A stretch of 42,774 bases of DNA. Source: Sphingomonadales bacterium. GTDB lineage: Bacteria; Pseudomonadota; Alphaproteobacteria; Sphingomonadales; Sphingomonadaceae. This document shows positions 26,915 through 35,804 of this stretch, in pieces (the stretch's first letter is position 1; each line of letters starts with the position of its first letter). The notes beneath the pieces are model-generated. The model saw only the letters and a list, made by a program, of their open reading frames with translations. It was not told where the DNA came from and ran no database searches. Where the stretch lies: contig JAIXZV010000197.1 in the NCBI GenBank assembly GCA_027489365.1, positions 1 through 42,774 of the forward strand, read 5' to 3'. The position numbers were made by a program, and so were the translations under genes.

Positions 26915-28011
26915 TCGTCGGCGGCGGCCCCGCCGGGGCAAGCGCCGCGATCATCCTCGCGCGTGCCGGTGCGCCGCATCTGCTGGTGGAGCGCAGCCGC
27001 GAGACCGGCGATGCGATTTGCGGCGGGTTCCTGAGCTGGCGCTCGCTCGAATCGCTCGCACGGCTCGGCGTCGAGGCGGAGATGCTGGGCACGGCGCAGA
27101 TCAGGCGCACGCGGATCATCGCGGGCGACCGTGTGATCGAGGCAAGCTTGCCGCGCGCAGCGCTCGGGGTGTCGCGTCGGACGCTCGACACCGTCCTGCT
27201 CGCCCAGGCGGTCGCAATAGGGGCATCGGTCGAGCGCGGTGTTACCGTGCGGAGCCTCGACGGCCTGACCGCGACGCTCGACGATGGGGCGATATTGGCC
27301 AGCGACACGCTGTTTCTCGCCAGCGGCAAGCACGACGTGCGCGGCATGGCACGACCGGCGGAGGCGCGCGGCGACGATCCCGTGCTGGGCTTGCGCGTGC
27401 GCATCGCCCCCGCGCCTGGTCTCACCCGGCTGATCAATGATGCGGTCGAGCTGCATCTGTTCGATCGCGGCTATGTCGGCATCAATCTGCAGGAGGACGG
27501 CAGCGCCAATGTCTGCATGGCGGTGCATCGCTCGGCGATGCTGGCGGCGGGATCGCCTGCGGCCTTGCTCGATGCGCTCGCGCGTGATCATCCCCGGCTC
27601 GGCGAACGCTTGGCCTATCGCGATGGCGGCGAGACGATCGATGCGATCGCCAACGTGCCTTATGGCTGGCGCGCGCTGCGCAGCGATCCGGGGATGTTTC
27701 GGCTCGGTGATCAGGCGGGCGTGATCCCGTCGCTCGCGGGTGAGGGCATGGGCATCGCGATTGCCAGCGGACTCCGCGCCGCCAACGCCTTTCTGGCCGG
27801 AGGGGCAGGGGCGGCGCCGCGTTTTCAGTCCGACTTTGCCCGCGCCACGCGCCGTCCGATCGCGCTGGCAGGGCTGGTCCGCGATGCGGCCGAGCGCCCG
27901 CGCGTGGCCCTTGCCGCGCTGCCGCTGCTATCCCATATTCCCGGCTTGATCGAGACGATCGCGTCGCTGACGCGGATCGGCCACGCCCCGCTTGACCACA
28001 GCCCCCGCTGA
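26893..28011 (+). CDS. FAD-dependent oxidoreductase (geranylgeranyl-reductase/hydroxylase type)
   Basis: 372 aa. The N-terminal dinucleotide motif is [25 protein letters not shown] and the FAD-pyrophosphate motif [20 protein letters not shown] are also present. GTG 26893 is preferred because the conserved fold starts directly after it; GTG 26878 is also possible. It overlaps the methyltransferase by 22 bases. With a PKS and a methyltransferase it may hydroxylate a resorcinol to a hydroquinone, as in the Streptomyces srs phenolic-lipid pathway, or saturate a side chain. Confidence 0.88.
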   Translation: MRRTPALIVGGGPAGASAAIILARAGAPHLLVERSRETGDAICGGFLSWRSLESLARLGVEAEMLGTAQIRRTRIIAGDRVIEASLPRAALGVSRRTLDTVLLAQAVAIGASVERGVTVRSLDGLTATLDDGAILASDTLFLASGKHDVRGMARPAEARGDDPVLGLRVRIAPAPGLTRLINDAVELHLFDRGYVGINLQEDGSANVCMAVHRSAMLAAGSPAALLDALARDHPRLGERLAYRDGGETIDAIANVPYGWRALRSDPGMFRLGDQAGVIPSLAGEGMGIAIASGLRAANAFLAGGAGAAPRFQSDFARATRRPIALAGLVRDAAERPRVALAALPLLSHIPGLIETIASLTRIGHAPLDHSPR

Positions 28012-28022
28012 CAGGAACTTTC

Positions 28023-28457
28023 ATGGACCATTTCACTTTGTCCGAAACCGAATGGCGCAAGAAATTGAGCCCCGAGGCGTATCACGTGCTGCGCGAAGCC
28101 GGGACCGAGCGCGCGTTTGCGGGGCGCTACAACAACAACAAGGCCGACGGCATCTATCGCTGCGGCGGCTGCGCCCAGCCCCTGTTCGATTCGGCCGACA
28201 AATATGATTCGGGCTCAGGCTGGCCCAGCTTCACCCAACCAATCGCACCCGAGTACGTTACCGAGCATCGCGACACCACCCACGGCATGACCCGCATCGA
28301 GGCACGCTGCGCACGCTGCGACGGGCATCTCGGCCATGTCTTCCCCGATGGCCCGCCGCCGACCGGCCTGCGCTACTGCATGAATTCGCTCAGCCTCGAC
28401 TTCCGCCCGCGCGAAAGCGCCGGGGAGAGTGCGGCAAGCGACGAACTGCACAGCTAA
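28023..28457 (+). CDS. msrB: Peptide-methionine (R)-S-oxide reductase
   Basis: 144 aa. The zinc-binding pairs are CGGC and CARC, the substrate pocket SGSGWPSF, and the catalytic end [11 protein letters not shown] carries the redox cysteine. It repairs oxidised methionine using thioredoxin. ATG 28023 is preceded by CAGGAAC, 11 bases after the previous stop, so it may be read through from the PKS operon, though its role is general. Confidence 0.96.
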   Translation: MDHFTLSETEWRKKLSPEAYHVLREAGTERAFAGRYNNNKADGIYRCGGCAQPLFDSADKYDSGSGWPSFTQPIAPEYVTEHRDTTHGMTRIEARCARCDGHLGHVFPDGPPPTGLRYCMNSLSLDFRPRESAGESAASDELHS

Positions 28458-28514
28458 TCCTTGGCGTCACGGCTTGTCGGCATCGGCCGCAAGCCGTAAC
28501 GCTGCGATCACGCA

Positions 28515-30653
28515 ATGGCCCGTTCCTCCTCCACCTCCCGCTCCACCAAGCCGCGCTGGCGCCGCCGCAGCGTGCTCGCGCTGCAGATCGCCAGCGGTCT
28601 GGCGCTGCTCGGCGCGATCGTCCTCGCGATCACGGTCTATGTCTCGCAAGGGCAATTGCCGAGCTTCGAGGAACTGAAATCCTCGCCCAACGGCCAGATG
28701 ATCCGCGTCCATGCTGCCGACGGCACGGTGATCGTGTCGATCGGGCCGAGCTATGGCGAATGGCTGCCGTACGAGCGGATCCCGGCGGTGATGCGCGATG
28801 CGATGATCTCGGTTGAGGATCGCCGCTTCCGGATGCATCCCGGCGTCGATCCGATCGGCATGGCGCGATCGGTCCAGGTGCGGATCGAGAAAGGCCATTG
28901 GCGGCAGGGCGGATCGACGATCACGCAGCAGCTCGCGCGCAACATCTTCCTCAATTCGAACAAGCGCTTCGGCCGCAAGATCCGCGAGGGCATCCTCGCG
29001 CTCGCGCTCGGGCGCAAGTTCAGCAAGGATCAAGTCCTCGAACTGTACCTCAACAAGGTCTATTTCGGCGGTGGCGCGTACGGGATCGATGCGGCTGCCC
29101 GCAAATTCTTCGGTCACGGTGCCGATCGCCTGAGCCTGAGCGAAGCCGCGGTGATCGCCGGTCTGGTCAAGGCACCATCCAATTATTCGCCGACCGCCGA
29201 CATCGACGCCGCGCGCGGTCGTGCCAAGGTCGTGCTGTCGCTGATGCAGCAAACCGGCGCCATCACCCCTTCACAGGCGGCATCGGCCGAGTCCGCAGTC
29301 GGCCAGATCGCCTTCGTGCCCGAGGCGCGGCAGAACAGCGTGCGCTATTTCACCGATTGGGCGCTGCCGCAGCTCGAGGTGCTGATCGACGAGACGCAGC
29401 GTCCGCTGGAAGTGTGGACCACGCTCGACCTGAATATGCAGCGCGCCGCCGATGCCGCGATCCAGGCGAATGCCCCGAAGGGGGCGCAAGGCGCATTGGT
29501 TGCGATCGACCGGGACGGTGCGGTCCGCGCGATGGTCGGCGGGACCGATTATGTGACATCGATCTACAATCGCGCGACGCAGGCGCAGCGCCAGCCGGGT
29601 TCGGCGTTCAAGCTGTTCGTCTATCTGGCAGCACTGGAGGCTGGCCATAAGGTCGAGGATTCGATCGTCGACGAACCCGTGACGATCGACGGCTGGAGCC
29701 CACGCAACGATTCGCGGCGCAACAGCGGCGCGGTCAGCTTGCGCACCGCTTTCGCCTATTCGCTCAACACCGTGGCGGCGAAGCTCGGCCAGGAAGTGGG
29801 CTTTTCGACCGTTGCCGACATGGCGCGGCGCTTTGGCATCACCACACGGGTGAACACGCATCCCTCGATGGTACTTGGCACGTCCGACGTGCGCTTGATC
29901 GACATGACCCGCGCCTTTGCCAGCGTCGGTAACAAGGGCGTCGCGGTCACGCCGTATGGCATCACCAAAGTGACCGCAGCGGGCGAGACGATCTATGCGC
30001 AAGCGGTCGACACCAGCCACGTGCTGGTCGCGCCGTATGTTGCCGCGCAAATGACCGATCTTCTGCAGACCACCGTCAACACCGGCACCGGCCGCGCGGC
30101 GCAAATCGGCCGCCCGGTCGCGGGCAAGACCGGCACGACCACGTCGAACAAGGACGGCTGGTTCCTGGGCTTCTCCAGCGGCCTGACGACGGGCGTGTGG
30201 ATGGGCCGCGACGATGCCAAGCCGATCCCCGGCCTGCACGGCGGCACCGCGCCCGCCAAGGCGTTCGCCGCGTTCATGAAGGTCGCTGTCGCGAGCCGCC
30301 CGCCCGAGGAGTTCGATACCAAGGTAACGCTGCCCGAGTTCGAACTCGAGCCCGATCAGGAATCCTATTTCGGGGAGGCCGATAACGGCCTGTTCGTGGA
30401 TGAAAACGGAAATCCGGTCAGCCAGGGCGACACCGTGACGACGCCAAGCCAACAGGTCGATGCAGACGGCAATCCGATCGAGCAGCGTGCACCCGTGGAA
30501 CAGCCCGCTGCGCCACCCGCTGATAAGAAGGACGACCAAAAGCTCGATCAGGCCTGGATCGACCGCGTTTTAGGCCGCGATCAATCGCGCCCGGCACCAG
30601 CCCCGACGCGCGCGCCGCCGCCCGATCGTCAGGACTCCCGCCCGACCCAGTGA
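28515..30653 (+). CDS. Class A penicillin-binding protein 1A family
   Basis: 712 aa bifunctional peptidoglycan synthase. A basic N-terminus precedes a membrane anchor at about 20-43. The GT51 glycosyltransferase has EDRRFRMHPGVD (E101) and GGSTITQQLARN (132-143). The transpeptidase has SAFK (S363-K366), SLN (416-418) and KTGTT (538-542). The C-terminal tail is acidic then proline-rich and unstructured. It polymerises lipid II and crosslinks it in the periplasm. Its 3' end overlaps the convergent metallopeptidase gene by 25 bases. Confidence 0.95.
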   Translation: MARSSSTSRSTKPRWRRRSVLALQIASGLALLGAIVLAITVYVSQGQLPSFEELKSSPNGQMIRVHAADGTVIVSIGPSYGEWLPYERIPAVMRDAMISVEDRRFRMHPGVDPIGMARSVQVRIEKGHWRQGGSTITQQLARNIFLNSNKRFGRKIREGILALALGRKFSKDQVLELYLNKVYFGGGAYGIDAAARKFFGHGADRLSLSEAAVIAGLVKAPSNYSPTADIDAARGRAKVVLSLMQQTGAITPSQAASAESAVGQIAFVPEARQNSVRYFTDWALPQLEVLIDETQRPLEVWTTLDLNMQRAADAAIQANAPKGAQGALVAIDRDGAVRAMVGGTDYVTSIYNRATQAQRQPGSAFKLFVYLAALEAGHKVEDSIVDEPVTIDGWSPRNDSRRNSGAVSLRTAFAYSLNTVAAKLGQEVGFSTVADMARRFGITTRVNTHPSMVLGTSDVRLIDMTRAFASVGNKGVAVTPYGITKVTAAGETIYAQAVDTSHVLVAPYVAAQMTDLLQTTVNTGTGRAAQIGRPVAGKTGTTTSNKDGWFLGFSSGLTTGVWMGRDDAKPIPGLHGGTAPAKAFAAFMKVAVASRPPEEFDTKVTLPEFELEPDQESYFGEADNGLFVDENGNPVSQGDTVTTPSQQVDADGNPIEQRAPVEQPAAPPADKKDDQKLDQAWIDRVLGRDQSRPAPAPTRAPPPDRQDSRPTQ

Positions 30654-31303
30654 AGCGCGGCGCCGTGGCGACGGAGCCAGCGGCGCGATTCGTCGGGATC
30701 GCTTTCGTCTAGCAGCGCCACGACCCGATAGAATTGCGCACTGTGATTCATGTGCAGCCGGTGCGCTACTTCATGCGCGACAGTCGAACGCCGGACCCAC
30801 GCCGGCATCAGGATCAACCGCCAGCTATAGCGGATCGTGCCCGACGAAGCGCAGCTGCCCCAGCGCGTCTTGGGATCGCCGACCGCCACTTTGGTGACGA
30901 CCACGCCCGCGCGGGCGGCGAATTCCTCGGTCTCCGCGCTCAACACCCGCAACGCCTCGCGCTTCAGCCACAGGCCAACGCGACGCGACAGGCCATCCGC
31001 GCTGCCGCCGCAGCGCAAGACATCCCCGACACGCTCTACCCGGCGCGGCGCGGCCTCATCCCAGGCGATCATCAAACTGCTGTCGCCGAACGGAATTTGG
31101 GCACCCGGCGCAAAAGGGATGGGTGTGGGCAAACGTGCGCGCTGTGCAGCGATCCAGGCCGTTTTCTCCTCCGCCCAAGCCAGCGCCGTCTTGAGCGGCG
31201 CACGCAGCGGCAGGACTAGGCGAACCCGCCCGGTCGCGCTGTCGACCGATAGCCGGGCGCGCCGCGCACGGGCGTTGCGCACGATTTCGATGGGCGCACT
31301 CAC
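30629..31303 (-). CDS. YgjP-like zinc metallopeptidase (DUF45)
   Basis: 224 aa. The zinc motif HEVAHRLHMNHSAQFY (HExxH) follows the family-typical KTRWGSCASSGTIRYSWRLILMP. The function of YgjP/SprT-related proteins is not settled. GTG 31303 comes 10 bases after the ycgN stop and matches the start of the family domain; the frame is open further upstream but those codons lie inside ycgN. It is probably cotranscribed with ycgN and the SCO gene. Confidence 0.87.
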   Translation of the reverse strand: MSAPIEIVRNARARRARLSVDSATGRVRLVLPLRAPLKTALAWAEEKTAWIAAQRARLPTPIPFAPGAQIPFGDSSLMIAWDEAAPRRVERVGDVLRCGGSADGLSRRVGLWLKREALRVLSAETEEFAARAGVVVTKVAVGDPKTRWGSCASSGTIRYSWRLILMPAWVRRSTVAHEVAHRLHMNHSAQFYRVVALLDESDPDESRRWLRRHGAALHWVGRES

Positions 31304-31313
31304 GCCACGCGCG

Positions 31314-31769
31314 TCACAGTTCGCGGTCGACCAGATGATATTCAAGGTCGCCGGCATCATCCTCCGATATCGTCCAGCCCCGCACCGACTGACCGGCGCG
31401 GTGCACCGACTCGCGATCCCCAGACACGAGATAATGCCATTCCGGCAACGGCTCGTCCGCCGCGCGGAGACGATATGCGCAGGTCGCCGGCAGCCAGTCG
31501 ATCGTGCGGACATTGGCCCGGCTCAGCCGTACGCATTCGCTGACATAGGCGTGCCGATGTTTGTAATTCGAACATTGCGCGGTGGATCGATCGAGCAGGC
31601 GGCACGAGACGTTGGTCGGCAACAGCTCGCCCGTCTCCTCATCCTCCAGCTTGTGGACGCAGCATTTGCCGCACCCGTCGCACAGCGCCTCCCACTGGCC
31701 GCGATCGAGCGTATCGATCGGCTCTTCCCAGAATTTGCCCCCAATTTCGCTGCTGCCCGACATCGTCAC
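31314..31769 (-). CDS. ycgN: YcgN family cysteine-cluster protein
   Basis: 151 aa. The cluster CDGCGKCCVHKLEDE near 30-44 and later cysteines (CRLL, CSNYK, CVRL, TCAYRL) identify the UPF0260/YcgN family, thought to bind metal or an iron-sulfur cluster; the role is unknown. GTG 31769 overlaps the SCO stop (GTGA). ATG 31763, two codons later, is an equally possible start. Confidence 0.88.
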   Translation of the reverse strand: MTMSGSSEIGGKFWEEPIDTLDRGQWEALCDGCGKCCVHKLEDEETGELLPTNVSCRLLDRSTAQCSNYKHRHAYVSECVRLSRANVRTIDWLPATCAYRLRAADEPLPEWHYLVSGDRESVHRAGQSVRGWTISEDDAGDLEYHLVDREL

Positions 31770-32359
31770 CGCACCCAGCGATCGAGCTCGGCCGCAACGT
31801 CCTTCGGGGTCTTGTCCTGCGGCAGCAACGCGACCGGCTTGCCCGCTGGGTCCATCAGATAGGCAAACCGGCTGTGCGCGACGAGATAGCCCCCATCGGC
31901 ATTGGGCTTTTCCGCCTCGGCATAGATGCCGTAAGCCTTGGCCACTGCGGCAATCGCTTGCGGCGTACCGGTCAAGCCGACCATGCGCGGGTGGAAGGCC
32001 GAAACGAACGCCTTCAGCACCGGCGGCGTATCGCGCTTGGGATCGACCGTGACGAAGATCGGCACGACTTTCGCCGCCCGCGCCGCATCCTGCGCTTCGA
32101 ACGCACGTAGCCCCGCGCCGATCGTCTGGACATCGGTCGGGCAGACATCGGGGCAGAAGGTGTAGCCAAAATAGACGATGCGATAGCGCCCGGCGAAATC
32201 GCGATCGGTGCGCGGCTTGCCGTCCTGGTCGATCAAGCTAAACGGCCCGCCGATCTTCACCCCGTCCAGCGGCGGGCGTTCGGCCGTGGCAGGGCCTCCG
32301 CACGCGACCGGCAGCAGCGCGAGCAAGAGGATCGAGACAGCGCGGAAAATCTGGTTCAT
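31766..32359 (-). CDS. SCO1/SenC family copper chaperone, lipoprotein
   Basis: 197 aa. A lipoprotein-like signal ends at Cys20 (LLPVAC). The copper ligands CPDVC (C69, C73) and a histidine in VAHSRFAYL (H162) are present. SCO proteins deliver copper to, or reduce, the CuA site of cytochrome c oxidase in the periplasm. An ATG five codons upstream (32374) is in frame; 32359 gives the better signal. It leads an operon with ycgN and the YgjP-like gene. Confidence 0.9.
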   Translation of the reverse strand: MNQIFRAVSILLLALLPVACGGPATAERPPLDGVKIGGPFSLIDQDGKPRTDRDFAGRYRIVYFGYTFCPDVCPTDVQTIGAGLRAFEAQDAARAAKVVPIFVTVDPKRDTPPVLKAFVSAFHPRMVGLTGTPQAIAAVAKAYGIYAEAEKPNADGGYLVAHSRFAYLMDPAGKPVALLPQDKTPKDVAAELDRWVR

Positions 32360-32462
32360 GGCGTGGCCAGCCATGATCTGTTAGGCGAGAAGGTGCAAGG
32401 TTTGCCGCCCGTCGGCCGAGTTCGTGATCACAGACCATTCTTCATCAGCCAGGACGTGTTCG

Positions 32463-33080
32463 ATGCTCTTTCGTGTCTCTTCGCTTGCTCTCGCCATGAT
32501 CGCCGCGCCTGCGGTGATGCTTACCTCCGGCCCCGCTGCGGCGCAGCTCGGCCAGTCAGCCGGCTATAAATTCCTGCAGGCGGTGAAGGATTCCAAGAAT
32601 GACGAGGTCATCGCCGCGCTGGACAAGCCCGGCGCGACCCTCGTCAATACGCGCGATGTCGTCTCGGGCGAAGGCGCGCTGCATATCGTGACGCGGCGCG
32701 GCGACCTGCCGTATCTTTCTTACCTGCTGTCCAAGGGTGCCGACGCCAATCTGCGCGATGGCAAGGGCGAGACCGCGCTGTTGATCGCCGCGCGGCTGGG
32801 ACGCGGCGAAATGATCCCGCCGCTGATCAAGGGCGGGGCCAATCCCAATCTCGGCAATTCCAGCGGCGAGACCGCGCTGATCATCGCGGTGCAGCGGCGC
32901 GACCAGGCGATGGTGCGCGAACTGCTCGATCTCGGCGCCGATCCTGATCAGGCCGACCGTCTGCAGGGTTATTCCGCGCGCGATTATGCGCATCAGGACA
33001 CGCGCTCCCCCGCGATTGCCGCGATGATCGATGCCGCGCCGAAAAAGGTGCGCCGCGCCGTTTCCGGTCCGAAGCTCTAA
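32463..33080 (+). CDS. Secreted ankyrin-repeat protein
   Basis: 205 aa. The signal peptide occupies 1-27 or so (SGPAAAQLG). About four ankyrin repeats follow; repeats 2-4 show GEGALHIVTRRGDLPYLSYL, GETALLIAARLGRGEMIPPL and GETALIIAVQRRDQAMVREL. It is probably a periplasmic protein-binding scaffold with unknown partner. ATG 32463 has AGGA eight bases before it; the frame is open 13 codons upstream without a signal. Its stop overlaps the convergent MmcB stop by 4 bases. Confidence 0.88.
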   Translation: MLFRVSSLALAMIAAPAVMLTSGPAAAQLGQSAGYKFLQAVKDSKNDEVIAALDKPGATLVNTRDVVSGEGALHIVTRRGDLPYLSYLLSKGADANLRDGKGETALLIAARLGRGEMIPPLIKGGANPNLGNSSGETALIIAVQRRDQAMVRELLDLGADPDQADRLQGYSARDYAHQDTRSPAIAAMIDAAPKKVRRAVSGPKL

Positions 33081-33583
33081 AGCAGCGGCTGCGCGTCCGG
33101 GTCGGTCAAGCCAATCACGCGGCGCGCGGCGCGGCGGGCGAACGCCAGCGTCGCGCGCTTGCGCGTCGCCGCCGAGAGCGGTTCGGTATGTGCCTCGCGA
33201 AGGATCGCCGCGTCATAGCGATCGGCGACGATCACACCGGTCCGTTCGGGCAAAAACGCCGGGCCATCGAGCGGCCGGAGATCGAATCCGGCCGGCACCG
33301 CCCAATAATAGCGATCGCAACAGGCGAGATAGTCGGGCCATTTCGCATCGCCCAGCAAATCGGCCCGCGAAACCTTGATCTCGACGATTACGATTTGCCC
33401 GCGTGCGTCGATCGCCATCAGATCGGCGCGCCGATTGCCGTCGAGCGGCACTTCGCACAGCGCGACGAGATCGTGCCGCAGCAACATGCGGATCGTGCCG
33501 CGCGCCACATCGGTGGCACACAACGGCGATCCGGGATGATCGACACGAGCCTGTGGGCGGGAATCGGCGGACGACTGAAGCAT
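33077..33583 (-). CDS. mmcB: MmcB-like DNA repair protein (PD-(D/E)XK fold)
   Basis: 168 aa. The nuclease-like motif is D54 (RRADLMAID) then E68-x-K70 (IVEIKVSRADLLGDAKWPDY), matching the MmcB family named from a Caulobacter mitomycin-C-sensitivity gene. The length and the C-terminal RRAARRVIGLTDPD are typical. It probably acts on damaged DNA; biochemistry is not established. No LexA-type site was recognised upstream. Confidence 0.82.
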   Translation of the reverse strand: MLQSSADSRPQARVDHPGSPLCATDVARGTIRMLLRHDLVALCEVPLDGNRRADLMAIDARGQIVIVEIKVSRADLLGDAKWPDYLACCDRYYWAVPAGFDLRPLDGPAFLPERTGVIVADRYDAAILREAHTEPLSAATRKRATLAFARRAARRVIGLTDPDAQPLL

Positions 33584-33633
33584 CCGCCGATTCTAGAACA
33601 TTTCACGAACGCGTCAAATCCGACGCGCCCGGC

Positions 33634-34284
33634 TCAACGATAGAAAACGTGGTTCCCGATCGCGGCAACCTGCACGCGGTTCCAGCTCGGCGCGACGCGG
33701 CGGGCATGAAAATACATCGCACCGGCAGCGGGGCTGTCCCACGCGTCGGTCAGCGCGACGCGCGCCACCGCAACGGCAGTGCGATACTGCTTGTTCGGCG
33801 CGATCGACGGCACATGGCCACCACGCACGAACGAGAATTGGCCGGGCTGCGTGACGACCGAGCAGACCGACTTGGGGAAGCGGCCCGATTTGGTGCGGTT
33901 CAGAATGACTTCGGCAACCGCGAGCTGACCGCTCAGCGGCTCGCCCTTGGCTTCGAAATAGATCGCACCGGCCATGCACTGTAGGTCGTCGGCGATCGTA
34001 TCGGGCATGGTCTGCGCGGCGACGGCGTCGGCCAGCGTGCCATAGGCTACGGTATCGCCGTCCTGGAGCGTGTTGCTCGCCTGCGGCTCGGAATCTGCGG
34101 TGGTGGCAATGGCCGGGGTCAGGACCGGCTGGGTCTGGTTCGCCGGGGCGGGAACCGAAGGTGCGGCCGGCTCGTTAATGGCGCGGTTGATTTCCTGCGC
34201 GAAGCCTGGCGTGCCGATGCCGATGAGGGCGGCAAGGGCGAAAGTAACCGTCGCAAAGGTAGCGACGCGATTCGAAAACGACAT
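33634..34284 (-). CDS. Cell wall hydrolase, SleB family
   Basis: 216 aa. A signal peptide occupies 1-30 (GFAQE). A low-complexity Pro/Ala/Thr linker runs to about 95. The SleB domain is MAGAIYFEAKGEPLSGQLAVAEVILNR (catalytic Glu111) with SVVTQPGQFSFV. SleB enzymes are lytic-transglycosylase-like peptidoglycan hydrolases. ATG 34284 gives the signal peptide; the frame is open 53 codons upstream without family sequence. The 155 bases to the next gene hold nothing recognisable beyond a promoter region. Confidence 0.9.
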   Translation of the reverse strand: MSFSNRVATFATVTFALAALIGIGTPGFAQEINRAINEPAAPSVPAPANQTQPVLTPAIATTADSEPQASNTLQDGDTVAYGTLADAVAAQTMPDTIADDLQCMAGAIYFEAKGEPLSGQLAVAEVILNRTKSGRFPKSVCSVVTQPGQFSFVRGGHVPSIAPNKQYRTAVAVARVALTDAWDSPAAGAMYFHARRVAPSWNRVQVAAIGNHVFYR

Positions 34285-34439
34285 GAAAACGACTAAAATG
34301 CGGTTGGTGCGCGGACATGGCCGACATAAAGTCGCCCACCCGGACAGCCCCCCGACTGCGTAACCAAGCCGGATCGCACCCGGCACGGCACAACGCCCGT
34401 GACTAAGATGGCGGCCTATCGATGCGCAGCGGAGCGCAG

Positions 34440-34781
34440 TCAACCATCGCAGATCGTTTCTGCGGCGAATCGTTCTGCCGACGCGATATCCAGTTCGATC
34501 ACCCAGACGTCGGGGTCACGCTCCCGCCGCTTGCGCCAATAGACTTCGCGCGCCGCTATATCTTGTGGATCGCTCGGACCGGCGCTTATCAACATCGGCT
34601 TGCCCATCGGGTCAAGCGCGCGCTCCATGACGCGCGAGACACCGGGCGCTTCGTTCAGGATCAGCAGGATCGCGCCGGATTCAGCATCACCGCGCGCGCG
34701 CACCATGCCCATCCCCCCGGCATCGTTCACGCGCTTGAGCAGTGCCGACACGAGGATCCCGGTCGGCAATGCCCCGGTCAC
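34440..34781 (-). CDS. DUF1491 family protein
   Basis: 113 aa. It matches the family pattern LPTGILVSALLKRVNDAGGMGMVRARGDAESGAILLIL and a C-terminal YWRKRRERDPDVWVIELD. The function is unknown. GTG 34781 overlaps the thioesterase stop (GTGA), so the two are coupled. Confidence 0.87.
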   Translation of the reverse strand: MTGALPTGILVSALLKRVNDAGGMGMVRARGDAESGAILLILNEAPGVSRVMERALDPMGKPMLISAGPSDPQDIAAREVYWRKRRERDPDVWVIELDIASAERFAAETICDG

Positions 34782-35236
34782 GACGCGCGATACCCGGGCA
34801 GCCCGGCGAGCGCGATTTGCGAGCGCATGAAAGTGCCCGTCCCGCGCGCCGCTTCGTCGCCCTCGGCATCGATCAGCCGGGCCTCGGCCACAAAGACGCG
34901 ACGCTGACCCGAAATCCAGCGCCCCTCCGCCGTCACCGGCCCGGCGCGCAGCGGCTTGGTCAGCAGCAGATTGAACGCCGTGGTCAGCAGGAAGCGATCG
35001 GTTACAAGACTGTTCGCCGCGTAAAAGGCGGCATCATCGAGCATCTTGAAATAGCTCGTCCCATGCGCGGCACCGGCGGCGTGGAAATAGCGTTCGTCGA
35101 GCGTGAAATGAATCCGCGCGATCCCGGCCTCGGGGATTTCGAGCGTGGAGTCGAACAGCCGGTTGATCGGTGCCGCCGCATAAAGCGATTCGAGCGCACG
35201 AAAATGCGCCGCTTCCCCGGCGGGCGGGCGCTCCAT
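34778..35236 (-). CDS. PaaI-type hotdog thioesterase
   Basis: 152 aa hotdog-fold protein with HGTSYFKMLDDAAFYAANSL, the characteristic helix and acidic residue, and a strand GPVTAEGRWISGQRRVFVAEA. It should hydrolyse acyl-CoA thioesters; the substrate is unknown. ATG 35236 starts one base after the ptsN stop. The open frame continues 32 codons inside ptsN and is not used. Confidence 0.87.
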   Translation of the reverse strand: MERPPAGEAAHFRALESLYAAAPINRLFDSTLEIPEAGIARIHFTLDERYFHAAGAAHGTSYFKMLDDAAFYAANSLVTDRFLLTTAFNLLLTKPLRAGPVTAEGRWISGQRRVFVAEARLIDAEGDEAARGTGTFMRSQIALAGLPGYRAS

Positions 35237-35237
35237 C

Positions 35238-35705
35238 TCAGGCCGCGTCGCGCACGACATCGGCGCTGAGCAGCGCCACCAGCGCGTCGCGCGATCCGGC
35301 GCCGCGCAATTTGTCGACGAACGCCTTGTCACGCAGCGTGCGCGATACGCGCGCCAGCGCCTTCAAATGATCCGCCCCGGCATCGGGCGGCGACAGCAGC
35401 ATGAAGACGATATCGACCGGCAAATCATCGACCGCATCGAAATCGAGCGGGTTGGTGAGCCGCGCGAAGACGCCGCAGACATGGCCAAGACCCGGCACCT
35501 TGCCATGCGGCGTCGCCACGCCCGCGCCAAACGCGGTCGAACCGAGCTTTTCGCGCGCGGCGACGGCGGTCGCCACCACCGCCGGATCAAGGCCGTACGC
35601 CGCTGCTGCGGCGGCGGCGAGATGCTGGAACAAGGCCTTGCGGTTGCCCGCGCTGACATGTTCGAGCACCGCCTCTGGCGAAAGAATGTCGTGGAGGTCG
35701 GTCAT
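35238..35705 (-). CDS. ptsN: PTS IIA-like nitrogen regulatory protein
   Basis: 155 aa. The phosphoacceptor region is FGAGVATPHGKVPGL (His67), and the ends DLHDILSPEAV and RDALVALLSAD are typical of PtsN. It takes part in the PTS-Ntr phosphorelay that senses nitrogen and potassium status. ATG 35705 has AAGGA suitably placed. It lies 99 bases after hpf, the common hpf-ptsN pair, but rpoN, often in that cluster, is not here. Confidence 0.93.
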   Translation of the reverse strand: MTDLHDILSPEAVLEHVSAGNRKALFQHLAAAAAAAYGLDPAVVATAVAAREKLGSTAFGAGVATPHGKVPGLGHVCGVFARLTNPLDFDAVDDLPVDIVFMLLSPPDAGADHLKALARVSRTLRDKAFVDKLRGAGSRDALVALLSADVVRDAA

Positions 35706-35804
35706 CACAATCCTTGGGGCCCGCGCATCGCACATGCCGAGACGCGGGCCCATAGCGGCGTTCCTGCCTTCGCGAAAGCACGACCGATCCGCTAGGAGTT
35801 CAGC

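Noticed and set aside
28469..28497. Hairpin between msrB and the penicillin-binding protein gene (ACGGCTTG/CAAGCCGT)
   Set aside because: Eight-base stem with a 13-base loop and no U-tract; too weak to call a terminator.
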